A DNA stretch of 64,000 bases from CAVZCC01 sp963773765. Lineage in GTDB: Bacteria; Actinomycetota; Acidimicrobiia; Acidimicrobiales; Microtrichaceae. The position numbers and the translations under genes are program-made. The notes under the pieces are model-generated. The model saw nothing but the letters and a program-made list of their open reading frames with translations. It had not been told where the DNA came from and ran no database searches. Each line of letters begins with the position of its first letter. The stretch's first letter is position 1. This document shows, piece after piece, positions 43,673-51,957 of the stretch. The stretch lies in NCBI GenBank assembly GCA_963773765.1, contig CAVZCC010000006.1, forward strand, positions 248,001-312,000, given 5' to 3'.

Positions 43673-44967
43673 CCTGCATGAACATCGACGACATGATCCT
43701 GGTGTCGGTGGACGACCACGTGGTCGAGCCGCCCGACATGTTCGACAACCACCTGCCCGCCCGGTACCGGGACCTGGCGCCCTACGTCCGCCAGACCGCC
43801 GACGGTGACGACGTCTGGTTCTACGAGGGCCAGGAGCTGCCCAACATCGGGCTCAACGCCGTGGCCGGCAAGCCGCCGGAGGAGTACGGCATCGAGCCGA
43901 CGACGTTCAGCGAGATGCGACCCGGGTGCTACGACATCCACCAGCGGGTGCGGGACATGGACGCCAACGGCGTGCTCGGGTCCATGTGCTTCCCGTCCTT
44001 CCCGCAGTTCTGCGGCCAGCTGTTCAGCAGGACCGAGGACAAGACCGTGGCCCTGGCCATGCTGCAGGCCTACAACGACTGGCACGTCGACGAGTGGTGC
44101 GGCACCTACCCGGGTCGCTTCATCCCCCTGTCGCTCCCGCCCATCTGGGACGCCCAGCTCATGGCCGACGAGGTGCACCGCATGGCGGCCAAGGGGTGCC
44201 GGGCCGTCACCTTCTCCGAGAACCCGGAGAAGCTCGGCTGGCCCAGCTTCCACAACGAGCACTGGGACCCGTTCTGGCGGGCGGTGTCGGACACCGGCAC
44301 CGTGGTGTGCCTGCACATCGGCTCCTCCTCGCAGCTCACCATCACCTCGGTCGAGGCGCCCATCAACGTGATGATCTCGCTGCAGCCCATGAACATCGTC
44401 CAGGCCGCGGCGGACATCGTGTGGTCGCGGGTGATGACGGAGTTCCCCGACGTCCGCTTCGCCCTGTCCGAGGGCGGCATCGGCTGGATCCCCTACTTCC
44501 TGGAACGGATCGACTACGTCTACAAGCACCATCGGGCCTGGACCGGCCAGGACCTGCCCATGCTGCCGTCGGAGCTGTTCCGGGAGCGGTTCATCACCTG
44601 CTTCATCGACGACGCGGCGGGCCTGAAGAACCGCCACGACGTGGGCATCGAGCAGATGACCTGGGAGTGCGACTACCCCCACTCGGACTCCACCTGGCCC
44701 GCCTCGCCGGAGGTGCTGGCGGCCTCCCTGGACGGGATCCCCGACGCAGAGGTGGACGCCATCACGCACCTGAACGCACTGCGCCTGTTCCACTACGACC
44801 CCTTCTCCGTGCACGCCCGTGAGGACTGCACCGTGGGGGCGTTGCGGGCCAGGGGCGCGGACGTGGACGTGTCGCTGCAGTCCTCCGGCAAGGTGACGGT
44901 GCGGCCCGACACACCGGTGCGCATCATCGACCTGGCCGCCAAGGCCGCGCCCAAGAAGGCGAGCTGA
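43669..44967 (+). CDS. Amidohydrolase-2 (ACMSD-like) family protein, paralogue of previous gene
   Basis: 432-residue paralogue with MILVSVDDHVVEPPDMFDNH at the metal site, MRPGCYDIHQRVRDMDANGV, VVCLHIGSSSQLTI, VRFALSEGGIGWIPYFLERI and MTWECDYPHSDSTWP. A C-terminal extension of about 50 residues follows the barrel. Tandem amidohydrolase pairs may form heteromers or handle successive intermediates. Its start overlaps the previous stop; an internal ATG four codons on is also possible. Confidence 0.83.
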   Translation: MTCMNIDDMILVSVDDHVVEPPDMFDNHLPARYRDLAPYVRQTADGDDVWFYEGQELPNIGLNAVAGKPPEEYGIEPTTFSEMRPGCYDIHQRVRDMDANGVLGSMCFPSFPQFCGQLFSRTEDKTVALAMLQAYNDWHVDEWCGTYPGRFIPLSLPPIWDAQLMADEVHRMAAKGCRAVTFSENPEKLGWPSFHNEHWDPFWRAVSDTGTVVCLHIGSSSQLTITSVEAPINVMISLQPMNIVQAAADIVWSRVMTEFPDVRFALSEGGIGWIPYFLERIDYVYKHHRAWTGQDLPMLPSELFRERFITCFIDDAAGLKNRHDVGIEQMTWECDYPHSDSTWPASPEVLAASLDGIPDAEVDAITHLNALRLFHYDPFSVHAREDCTVGALRARGADVDVSLQSSGKVTVRPDTPVRIIDLAAKAAPKKAS

Positions 44968-45032
44968 CGCGCAGGACTGCCAGCTGACCGCGCAGGACCG
45001 CCAGCTGGCGCGCAGGACCGCCAGCTGACGCG
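44963..45032. repeat. Three to four tandem copies of a 20-21 nt unit
   Basis: Units at 44963-44982, 44983-45003, 45004-45023 and a partial at 45024-45032 share GCTGACGCGCAGGACCGCCA with one or two changes each. It begins in the last codons of the amidohydrolase gene. The rest of the gap to 45204 holds only the inverted repeat at 45145. Confidence 0.75.
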
Positions 45033-45144
45033 AAACAGGTCCGACCCGCCCTTCCGCGAGCCGGACCCGTGACGTCGTTCCTCCCAAGGTCCTCGGGACC
45101 GGACCCCATCAGGGCCTGCTCCCGAGCTCCTCTCCCGAACAAGG

Positions 45145-45170
45145 ACATGTTCGCACGCCGGTGAACATGT
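45145..45170. repeat. Inverted repeat in convergent gap
   Basis: ACATGTTC (45145-45152) and GAACATGT (45163-45170) form a perfect 8-bp dyad around 10 nt. It is either a terminator for the convergent transcripts or a binding site; it is AT-richer than the other terminators. Confidence 0.45.
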
Positions 45171-45204
45171 GTCACTGGGGAGGAGTCCCCACTGGCTGGG
45201 CCCG

Positions 45205-46053
45205 TCAGCCCATGAACCTGCGGGCGAACCGGCCCAGGCCGGCCAGCGTGTCCCTCGGGCGTTCCCAGGGCGAGACGATCAGTCGGTCCACCCCGGCGTC
45301 GCTGTAGGCGGCCAGGTCCGCGTCGTCGTCCGGGTGCCCGCCGATCGTGACGGTGCAGGCCGGGCCCGGCCGCCCGGCCGCGGCCTCCGCGTCACGGAGG
45401 CGGTCCACCCACGACGCGGCGTCGGAGGGATCGTGGTGCATCCCGATCCAGCCGTCGCCCGACCGGGCGGCACGGCGCAGGGCGGCGTCGGACTCGCCGC
45501 CGATGAGGACCGGCGGCGGCTGCTGCGGTGGCTTCGGCTCGAAGGCGACGGGGTCCCACTGCCAGTGCCGTCCCCGGTGGCCCACCTCCGGCTCGGTCCA
45601 CAGCCGCCGGCAGGCCCCGATGGCCTCGTCCAGGCGGGAGCCGCGGGAGGCCGGGTCCAGGCCGGCCGCGACCCACTCGCTGCGCAGCCACCCGGCGCCC
45701 ACGCCCACCTCCACCCGGCCGCCGGACAGGACGTCCGCGGTGGCGAAGGTCCGCGCCGCCACGAACGGGTGCCGGATGCCCAGCAGGTACACGAACGTGC
45801 CCAGACGGATGGTGGAGGTGGCCGCGGCCAGGTGGCACAGCATGCCGCCCACGTCGAACACCGGCGTGGTGGGCGGCACGGGAGGATGGGCGTCGTCGCC
45901 CGCGTCCAGGTCGTGGGGGGAGCCGGCCATGGACACCGGGAACACCAGGTGGTCCGACAGCCACACCGACTCGAACCCCAGCTCCTCCGCGGCCACGGTG
46001 GCCTCCGCGAACAACTCGGGCCGGGTCCGGGCCAGGGCGACGCCGAACCTCAC
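45205..46053 (-). CDS. LLM-class F420-dependent oxidoreductase
   Basis: 282-residue luciferase-like TIM barrel. Marks are VRFGVALARTRPELFAEATV, ELGFESVWLSDHLVFPVS, TIRLGTFVYLLGIRHPFVAA, GRVEVGVGAGWLRSEWVAAG and PPVLIGGESDAALRRAARSG. It is the last gene of the acyl-CoA synthetase operon (50701 down to 45205). Its GTG overlaps the end of a 15-codon relay ORF. The substrate is unknown. Confidence 0.86.
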   Translation of the reverse strand: MRFGVALARTRPELFAEATVAAEELGFESVWLSDHLVFPVSMAGSPHDLDAGDDAHPPVPPTTPVFDVGGMLCHLAAATSTIRLGTFVYLLGIRHPFVAARTFATADVLSGGRVEVGVGAGWLRSEWVAAGLDPASRGSRLDEAIGACRRLWTEPEVGHRGRHWQWDPVAFEPKPPQQPPPVLIGGESDAALRRAARSGDGWIGMHHDPSDAASWVDRLRDAEAAAGRPGPACTVTIGGHPDDDADLAAYSDAGVDRLIVSPWERPRDTLAGLGRFARRFMG

Positions 46054-46097
46054 GGCCCGACCCCCACCCGACCCACCTGCACCGGGGCGGCGCTCAC
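46050..46097 (-). other. 15-codon relay mini-ORF at SDR/LLM junction
   Basis: The SDR stop (46094-46096) overlaps GTG 46097, which reads MSAAPVQVGRVGVGP and stops with TGA overlapping the LLM GTG (46053). It bridges the 40-bp gap without a break. Confidence 0.45.
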
Positions 46098-46915
46098 AGC
46101 AGGTACCCGTCGTCGGACAGCCGCCGGCGCCAGCCCCCGGAGGCCCACGTGCCGCCGTCGACGTGCACGGTGGTGCCGGTGACGAAGGCGGACATGGGCG
46201 AGGCCAGCCAGATGACGGCAGCGGCGACGTCGTCGGCGTGACCGGGGTGCGGCCAGGGCTGCATGGCCTCGTCCCGGGCGGCCTTGGCCGCACTGGCGGC
46301 CTCCAGCATGTCCAGCCCCGGGGTGGGGATGACGTCCGGGGCCACGGCGTTGACCCGGATCCCCCGGGGGGCCAGCTCCAGGGCCAGCGACCGCGTGAGG
46401 TTGGCCAGGCCGGCCTTCATGGCGGCGTAGACGGCGAAGCCGGGCGCGGCCCGGTGGGCCTCCACCGAGGTGATGGTGATGACCGAGCCGCCGTCGGGGA
46501 CGTGGGGCACCGCGGCCCGGATCACGTTGGTGGCCGACGTGAAGTTCTCCGCCACCAGGGCGTCCTGGGCCCGGTCCGACAGCTCGGTGAACGGTGCCGG
46601 GAACCCGCCACCGGCGTTGTTGAGCACGACGTCGATGGCCGGGAGGTCCTGGACCAGCCCCGAGACCCAGGCATCGACCGCGGTCCGGTCCCGGACGTCC
46701 AGCACCGCGGTGGTGGCGGAGCGGCCCAGGTCGGAGACCTGCATCGCCACCTGGTGCAGGCCGTCGGCGTCCCGGTCGCACATCATGACGTCCGCGCCGA
46801 ACCGGGCCATGGCCACCGCGCAGGCGGCGCCGATCCCCCGGGCCGCGCCGGTGACGAGCACCAGCTTGTCCGTGAGCAGGATCTGCCCCGGGTGCAGCGG
46901 CGGGCGGTCGCTCAC
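46094..46915 (-). CDS. SDR-family oxidoreductase
   Basis: 273-residue SDR with KLVLVTGAARGIGAACAVAM, DVVLNNAGGGFPAPF, catalytic Ser in ITITSVEAHRAAPG and YAAMKAG (YxxxK), ending FVTGTTVHVDGGTWAS. Its GTG overlaps the stop of the thiolase-DUF35 gene (GTGA). Likely a hydroxyacyl-CoA or hydroxysteroid-like dehydrogenase by context; substrate not assignable. Confidence 0.87.
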   Translation of the reverse strand: MSDRPPLHPGQILLTDKLVLVTGAARGIGAACAVAMARFGADVMMCDRDADGLHQVAMQVSDLGRSATTAVLDVRDRTAVDAWVSGLVQDLPAIDVVLNNAGGGFPAPFTELSDRAQDALVAENFTSATNVIRAAVPHVPDGGSVITITSVEAHRAAPGFAVYAAMKAGLANLTRSLALELAPRGIRVNAVAPDVIPTPGLDMLEAASAAKAARDEAMQPWPHPGHADDVAAAVIWLASPMSAFVTGTTVHVDGGTWASGGWRRRLSDDGYLL

Positions 46916-48537
46916 GACGCCCGCACCCAGCGGGGCAGCACGACCGGGCCCGCACCGTCGTCGACGGGCTCCGGGAACACCACCCGCACCGGTTCGCCGA
47001 TGGTGACGGTGGCCGGGTCCACCTCGTTCAGGGGGCCGTCCGCGGTCACCACCAGGTTGCCGACGAAGCGGATGGCCGGATCCTCGTCGACCTCCACCAC
47101 CACCACGACGTAGGGGGCCACCTCGGCATAGGCCGGCAGCAGCGGCGGGTGGGGCACGGCGTAGGACCAGATCCGGCCCCGCCCCGACAGCAGCTCCCAG
47201 TCGCGCCCGAACGACCGGCAGTGCGGGCACATGGGACGGGGCGGCATGCGCCGGGCGCCACAGGTGGTGCAGCGCTGCACCCGCAGCTCGCCGTCCGCGG
47301 CGTGGGCGAAGAACGGCCCGGACTCCTCGTCCAGCTCCGGCAGGAGCATGCCCTCGATCATGTGCTCCGCCCGGAACAGGACAGCGCCGGTGGGGACGCC
47401 CTCGCCCGAGGTGACCAGCGAGAACTCCGCCCCGTCGACCTGGTTGGTCGACGTGCCCCGGACCTGGCGGACGGCCTCGACGACCAGGTTGAACCCGTGG
47501 AGGTAGGCCTCCGACATCCCTCCCCCGGAGGTGTTGACCGGCAGGCGGCCGCCCAGCTCGATGCCGCCGTCCTCGGTGAAGTCCCCGGCCCCGCCCCGCT
47601 CACAGAAGCCGTAGCCCTCGAGCGACAGCAGCACCAGGGGGCTGAAGGCGTCGTAGAGCTGGGCGACCTGGACGTCCGCGGGGCCGACGTCGGCCAGGGA
47701 CCACAGCTGTTCGGCACAGGCCCAGGCCGGGCCCCGGAGCGGGTCGTCGCAGAAGTAGTTGGTCATGGTCTGGTGCTGGCGGGGCAGCGACTGGGCCCAG
47801 GCGTGCACCAGCGCCGGGGGGCGGGGCAGGTCGCGGGCCCGCTCGGTGGACGTGATGACCACGGCGCAGGCGCCGTCGGTCTCCAGGCAGTTGTCGAACA
47901 GGCACAGCGGCTCCGACACCCACCGGGCCGACATGTACTCCTCCCGGGTCAGCGGGCGGTCCGCCATGACCGCGGCCGGGTTGTGGTTGGCGTGGCGGCG
48001 TGCCGCCAGCGCCACGTTGGCCAGGTGGTCCCGGGTGGCGCCGAACTCGTGCATGTAGCGCCGGGTCAGCAGCGCGATCTCGTCCACCGGTCGCAGCACC
48101 CCGGCCGGCCGGGTCCAGCGTTGCTGGTCGCCACCCACCCGCTGGGCCACCCCGGCCCAGGGCCGGGAGGACCGCGCCCCCCGCTTCCGGGCCCGCCACG
48201 CCACCGCGACGGTGCACTGGCCCGTCGCCACCGCCATGGCGGCCTGGCCCACCACGCCGCACCCGGCGCCGCCGCCGTAGGGGACCTTGCCGAAGTAGGT
48301 CACGTCACCGAAGCCCAGGTTGCGGGCGATGTCCACCTCCTCGGTGGACTCCATGGAGTAGCAGGACATGCCGTCGACGTCGCCGGGGGACAGGCCGGCG
48401 TCGGCCAGGGCGGCGGCGATGGCCTCCAGGGCCAGGTGCCGCTCGGACCGGTCGAGCTGCTTGGCGAACTCGGTGGTCCCGATCCCGACGACCGCGGCCC
48501 GGTCCTTCATGCTGCGGCCTTCATGTGGGGCCTTCAT
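46912..48537 (-). CDS. Thiolase-DUF35 fusion (Ltp-type aldolase/thiolase with built-in acyl-CoA partner domain)
   Basis: About 532-541 residues. Residues 10-400 are an SCP2/Ltp thiolase (AAVVGIGTTEFAKQLDRSER, CLETDGACAVVITS, LYDAFSPLVLLSLEG, GGGMSEAYLHGFNLVVEAVR). Residues 410-541 are a DUF35 Zn-ribbon (QRCTTCGARRMPPRPMCPHC) plus OB-fold. In the Ltp2-ChsH2 steroid aldolase these are separate, interacting proteins, so the fusion suggests a self-contained retro-aldolase or thiolase. The start is ATG 48510 (MKDRAAVVG) or in-frame ATG 48537. It is coupled on both sides. Confidence 0.87.
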   Translation of the reverse strand: MKAPHEGRSMKDRAAVVGIGTTEFAKQLDRSERHLALEAIAAALADAGLSPGDVDGMSCYSMESTEEVDIARNLGFGDVTYFGKVPYGGGAGCGVVGQAAMAVATGQCTVAVAWRARKRGARSSRPWAGVAQRVGGDQQRWTRPAGVLRPVDEIALLTRRYMHEFGATRDHLANVALAARRHANHNPAAVMADRPLTREEYMSARWVSEPLCLFDNCLETDGACAVVITSTERARDLPRPPALVHAWAQSLPRQHQTMTNYFCDDPLRGPAWACAEQLWSLADVGPADVQVAQLYDAFSPLVLLSLEGYGFCERGGAGDFTEDGGIELGGRLPVNTSGGGMSEAYLHGFNLVVEAVRQVRGTSTNQVDGAEFSLVTSGEGVPTGAVLFRAEHMIEGMLLPELDEESGPFFAHAADGELRVQRCTTCGARRMPPRPMCPHCRSFGRDWELLSGRGRIWSYAVPHPPLLPAYAEVAPYVVVVVEVDEDPAIRFVGNLVVTADGPLNEVDPATVTIGEPVRVVFPEPVDDGAGPVVLPRWVRAS

Positions 48538-48551
48538 CTGGGCGCCTTCAT
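48507..48551 (-). other. ATGAAGG-rich relay region before thiolase-DUF35 gene
   Basis: The synthetase stop overlaps ATG 48551 (MKAPR, TGA), whose stop overlaps ATG 48537 (in frame with the thiolase). A further ATG 48524 reads MKAAA and stops over ATG 48510. Each ATGAAGG also supplies an AAGG ribosome-binding core to the next start. Confidence 0.55.
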
Positions 48552-50701
48552 CCCCGGACGATGAGCGCGTCCAGGGCGACCACGCCGTCGGGGCGGACCA
48601 CCAGCGGGTTGATGTCCAGCTCCGAGATGGTGTCGGCGTGGTCCAGGGCCAGCTTCTGGACCTTCATGAGCACGTCGACCACGGCGGACACCTTGGCCTT
48701 CTTCCGGCCCCGGACGCCGGCGAACAGCTTGGACCCCGCGGTCTGCTCCACCATCCGCAGCGCCTCGGCCTTGTCGAAGGGCGGGACCCGGAACGCGACG
48801 TCGCCGAACACCTCCACGAACACGCCGCCCAGGCCGAACATGACCACCGGGCCGAACAGCTCGTCCCGGGACACGCCGACCACGCACTCGATGCCGGGCT
48901 CGGCCATCTCGCACACCAGCACGCCGTCGATGGCGGCGCCCTTGGCCCGGTGGGCCGCGGTGTCCATGAACTCCTCGAAGGTGCGGCGGACCGCGGCCGG
49001 CCCCTCCACCCCCACGGCGACCAGTCCCAGGTCGCTCTTGTGGAGGATGTCGGCCGAGGCGATCTTCATGACCACCGGCCTGCCGTCGAACTGCTCGCGG
49101 ACGGCCCTGGTCGCCTCGCCCGGGGTGGTGCACAGCACGTCCCTGGTGACGGGGATGCCGTACGCGGCCAGCACCGCCTTGGCGTCCTGCTCGCTGAGCG
49201 CGCCGCCCGAGCCGGGGCCGTCGTCGGCCTCCAGCAGCGGGGCGACCTTGCGGGCGGTGGCCGACGGCCTGGCCGGCAGCAGCGGGATGGGGCTCTGGTA
49301 GCGCTCGCGGAACTCGTGGTGGTCGAACCACGACCGGGCGGCGGTGACGCAGTTGTGGAAGGTGCGGAAGGTGGGCACCGTCGACGGGATGAGCGTCTGC
49401 TCGTAGACCTCGTCCCAGGTGGGGGAGCCCCACACCACCAGGATGGGCTTGGTCGTCTCCTGGGAGATGATCACGATGTCCCGGGCCAGGGGGGCCGAGA
49501 TGCTGGCCAGGGCCCCGGTGATGGGCACGATGACCATGTCCACGTTGGGGTCCCGGGCGATGGCCCGGAGCACGTGGATGCCCCGGTCGTCCGAGGAGGG
49601 CGGACCACCGGAGTCCACGGGGTTGGACACCCGCAGGTAGCCGGGGATGTGCCTGCGCAGCTCCTTCTGGGTCTTCTCCGTGAGGTCCGGCAGGGTCATG
49701 CCGGCCGCGGCCACCAGGTCGGCCATGTGGGCGCCGGTGCCGCCGGAGATGGCGTAGATGCAGACGCGGCGCTCCGAGGCGCGCCCCTTGGGCGGGGCCT
49801 GGGTCCGGCAGAACGTGGCGGAGACCTCGGTGAGCTCGTCCAGGCCGTCCACCCGGATCACGCCGAACTGCCGGAACACGTCGGAGATGACCCGGTCCGA
49901 GCCGGTGAGGTGCCCGGTGTGGCTCTTGGCCATGGACCGGCCTTCCTCGGTGCGGCCCACCTTGATGCACACCAGGGGCACCCCGGCCCGCGCCGCGTGG
50001 TCCGCGGCCAGCATCATGGTGCGGCCGTCCTTGAAGCCCTCGATGTAGGCGGCCACCGCGCCGGTGTCGGGCAGGTCGGCGAAGTAGCGGGCGAAGTCGG
50101 CGAACTCCAGGTCCGCCTCGTTGCCGGTCGGCGCCCAGTGCGACAACGCGATGCCCAGGTCCTGGGCCTGGAACACCGGGCGGCCCTGGTGGCCGGACTG
50201 GGTGATGAGGGCGATGCGCCTGCCGGGCAGGTCGTCGCGGAACGTCTCGAAGGCGTTGAGGTTGGTGTTGGGCCCGAGCAGGTGGGTGGACCCCGATGCC
50301 ACCAGGCCCTCCAGGCGTTCCTGGAGGGCCTCACCCTCCGGGCCCAGCTCGGCGAAGCCGGCGGCGAAGATGACCGCGAACCGGGGCTTCTTCTCCAGCA
50401 CGGTCTCGAACATGTCCACCGCGGCGCCGACCAGGATGACGGCCAGGTCCACCTCGCCGGGCACGTCGAGCACCGAGCGGTAGCAGGTGACGCCGTCCAC
50501 GGTGTCCCGGTTGGGGTTCACGGGAATGACCTCGGCCCCTGCCCGCTCCCCCCAGGCCCGGATCTTGCGCCACATGCTGTCGTTGGGGCGGCGGTTGTCC
50601 GAGGCGCCGATCACGACGACCCGTTCGGGGTGGAAGAAGGTGTCGAGGTCGACGTCGCGGAGCTCCACGGGTCGACCGGTCAGGTCCGTCTTGGGTGCCA
50701 C
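48548..50701 (-). CDS. ADP-forming acyl-CoA synthetase (acetate-CoA ligase-like)
   Basis: 717-residue single-chain NDP-forming synthetase interconverting acyl-CoA and carboxylate with ATP. The CoA-binding domain opens FFHPERVVVIGASDNRRPND, the phospho-His motif is AKSHTGHLTGSDRV, and NPVDSGGPPSSDDRG is the succinyl-CoA synthetase-like loop. The C-terminal ATP-grasp domain starts near LSEQDAKAVLAAYGIPVTRD, with VVMKIASADILHKSDLGLVA. GTG 50701 is chosen because TACAGT (50710-50715) lies 8 nt before it. First gene of the thiolase/SDR/LLM operon. Confidence 0.87.
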   Translation of the reverse strand: MAPKTDLTGRPVELRDVDLDTFFHPERVVVIGASDNRRPNDSMWRKIRAWGERAGAEVIPVNPNRDTVDGVTCYRSVLDVPGEVDLAVILVGAAVDMFETVLEKKPRFAVIFAAGFAELGPEGEALQERLEGLVASGSTHLLGPNTNLNAFETFRDDLPGRRIALITQSGHQGRPVFQAQDLGIALSHWAPTGNEADLEFADFARYFADLPDTGAVAAYIEGFKDGRTMMLAADHAARAGVPLVCIKVGRTEEGRSMAKSHTGHLTGSDRVISDVFRQFGVIRVDGLDELTEVSATFCRTQAPPKGRASERRVCIYAISGGTGAHMADLVAAAGMTLPDLTEKTQKELRRHIPGYLRVSNPVDSGGPPSSDDRGIHVLRAIARDPNVDMVIVPITGALASISAPLARDIVIISQETTKPILVVWGSPTWDEVYEQTLIPSTVPTFRTFHNCVTAARSWFDHHEFRERYQSPIPLLPARPSATARKVAPLLEADDGPGSGGALSEQDAKAVLAAYGIPVTRDVLCTTPGEATRAVREQFDGRPVVMKIASADILHKSDLGLVAVGVEGPAAVRRTFEEFMDTAAHRAKGAAIDGVLVCEMAEPGIECVVGVSRDELFGPVVMFGLGGVFVEVFGDVAFRVPPFDKAEALRMVEQTAGSKLFAGVRGRKKAKVSAVVDVLMKVQKLALDHADTISELDINPLVVRPDGVVALDALIVRG

Positions 50702-50732
50702 GGCAGGCGACTGTAGCCGGGCCGGCCACAAC

Positions 50733-50748
50733 CTGACACGGGCGTCAG
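50733..50748. promoter_or_regulatory. Operator copy 13, with -10s TACAGT (minus) and TAGCGT (plus, 50757-50762)
   Basis: CTGACACGGGCGTCAG between divergent synthetase (50701) and thiolase (50770). The plus-strand CTGACA is 18 nt before TAGCGT, which is followed after 7 nt (GGCCGCC) by the thiolase ATG, the same layout as at 32185-32222. Confidence 0.9.
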
Positions 50749-50769
50749 GTCGGCCCTAGCGTGGCCGCC

Positions 50770-51957
50770 ATGCGAGAAGCGGTGATCGTCGACACCCTCC
50801 GGACCCCGATCGGCAAGCGGGCCGGCCAGCTGGCCGGCTGGCACCCCGCCGACCTGCTGGGGTTCGCCCTCAACGAGCTGGTGGACCGGACCGGGGTGGA
50901 CCCGGAGCGGATCGACGACGTGGTGGGTGGGTGCGTGACCCAGGTGGGCGAGCAGTCCACCAACGTCATCCGCAACGCCTGGGTGGGGGCCGGCCTGCCG
51001 CAGACGGTGTCGGCCACCACGGTGGACCGCCAGTGCGGCAGCTCCCAGCAGGCGGTGCACTTCGCGGCCCAGGGGGTGATGGCCGGCGCCTACGACCTGG
51101 CCGTGGCCTGCGGGGTGGAGTCCATGAGCCGGGTGCCGATGGCGACCAACGCCTCCGGCGGGCTGGGACCGTTCACCCAGCAGTACCTGCAGGTCATCGA
51201 CGGCAGGCTCATGACCCAGTTCGAGATCAGCCAGATCCTGGCCCAGAAGTGGGGGATCACCCGGGAGGAGATGGACGCCTTCTCCGCGGAGTCACACCGG
51301 CGGGCCCAGGCCGCGACCGAGTCCGGTGCGTTCGCCACCGAGATCGTGCCGGTCCCCGTCCGGGACCCCGACGGCACCGAGAACGGCGAGGTCATGACGG
51401 CGGACCAGGGCATCCGACCCGGGACGACCGTCGAGACGTTGGCCGCCCTGGGATCGGCGGCGAAGTGGGACCCGTCGATCGCGCCGGACATCACCGCGGG
51501 CAACGCGTCGCAGACGTCGGACGGGGCCGCGGCCATGCTCATCGCGGAACGGTCCGTGGCCGAGGCGCTGGGCCTGCCGGTGCGGGCGGTGTTCCGGCAC
51601 TTCGCCGTCGGGGGTGACGACGCCGTGCTGGTGCTGTCGGCCCCCAACCCGGTCACCTGGAAGCTGCTGGAGCGCTCCGGCATGACCATCGACCAGTTCG
51701 ACGCCATCGAGTGCAACGAGGCCTTCGCCGCCGTCGCGCTCATGTGGGCCCGGGAGTTCCTGCCCGACGGTGACCTGTCCCGCTACAACCCCCGGGGCGG
51801 TGCCATCGCCCTGGGCCACCCCCTGGGCGCGTCCGGCGTGCGCCTGATGACCACGCTGTTGAACCAGTTGGAGGCCACCGGCGGCCGCTTCGGCTTCCAG
51901 ACCATGTGCGAGGGCGGCGGCATGGCGAACGCGACGGTCATCGAGCGGGTCGACTGA
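50770..51957 (+). CDS. Acetyl-CoA C-acyltransferase (degradative thiolase)
   Basis: 395-residue classical thiolase. The nucleophilic Cys lies in TTVDRQCGSSQQAVHFAAQG, the GHP motif is GGAIALGHPLGASGVRL, and the second Cys is in FQTMCEGGGMANA. ECNEAFAAVALMWAREF is the NEAF motif. The N-terminus is REAVIVDTLRTPIGKRAGQL. All catalytic residues are present, so it should cleave 3-ketoacyl-CoA. Leaderless ATG 50770. It overlaps the convergent membrane-protein gene by 20 bp at the 3' end. Confidence 0.93.
   Translation: MREAVIVDTLRTPIGKRAGQLAGWHPADLLGFALNELVDRTGVDPERIDDVVGGCVTQVGEQSTNVIRNAWVGAGLPQTVSATTVDRQCGSSQQAVHFAAQGVMAGAYDLAVACGVESMSRVPMATNASGGLGPFTQQYLQVIDGRLMTQFEISQILAQKWGITREEMDAFSAESHRRAQAATESGAFATEIVPVPVRDPDGTENGEVMTADQGIRPGTTVETLAALGSAAKWDPSIAPDITAGNASQTSDGAAAMLIAERSVAEALGLPVRAVFRHFAVGGDDAVLVLSAPNPVTWKLLERSGMTIDQFDAIECNEAFAAVALMWAREFLPDGDLSRYNPRGGAIALGHPLGASGVRLMTTLLNQLEATGGRFGFQTMCEGGGMANATVIERVD

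Noticed and set aside
40975..44967. Reading the SDR/MaoC/amidohydrolase genes as a defined steroid pathway
   Set aside because: No ring-cleavage, KstD or Hsa/Kst signature genes are in the window; the substrate cannot be named from these families alone.
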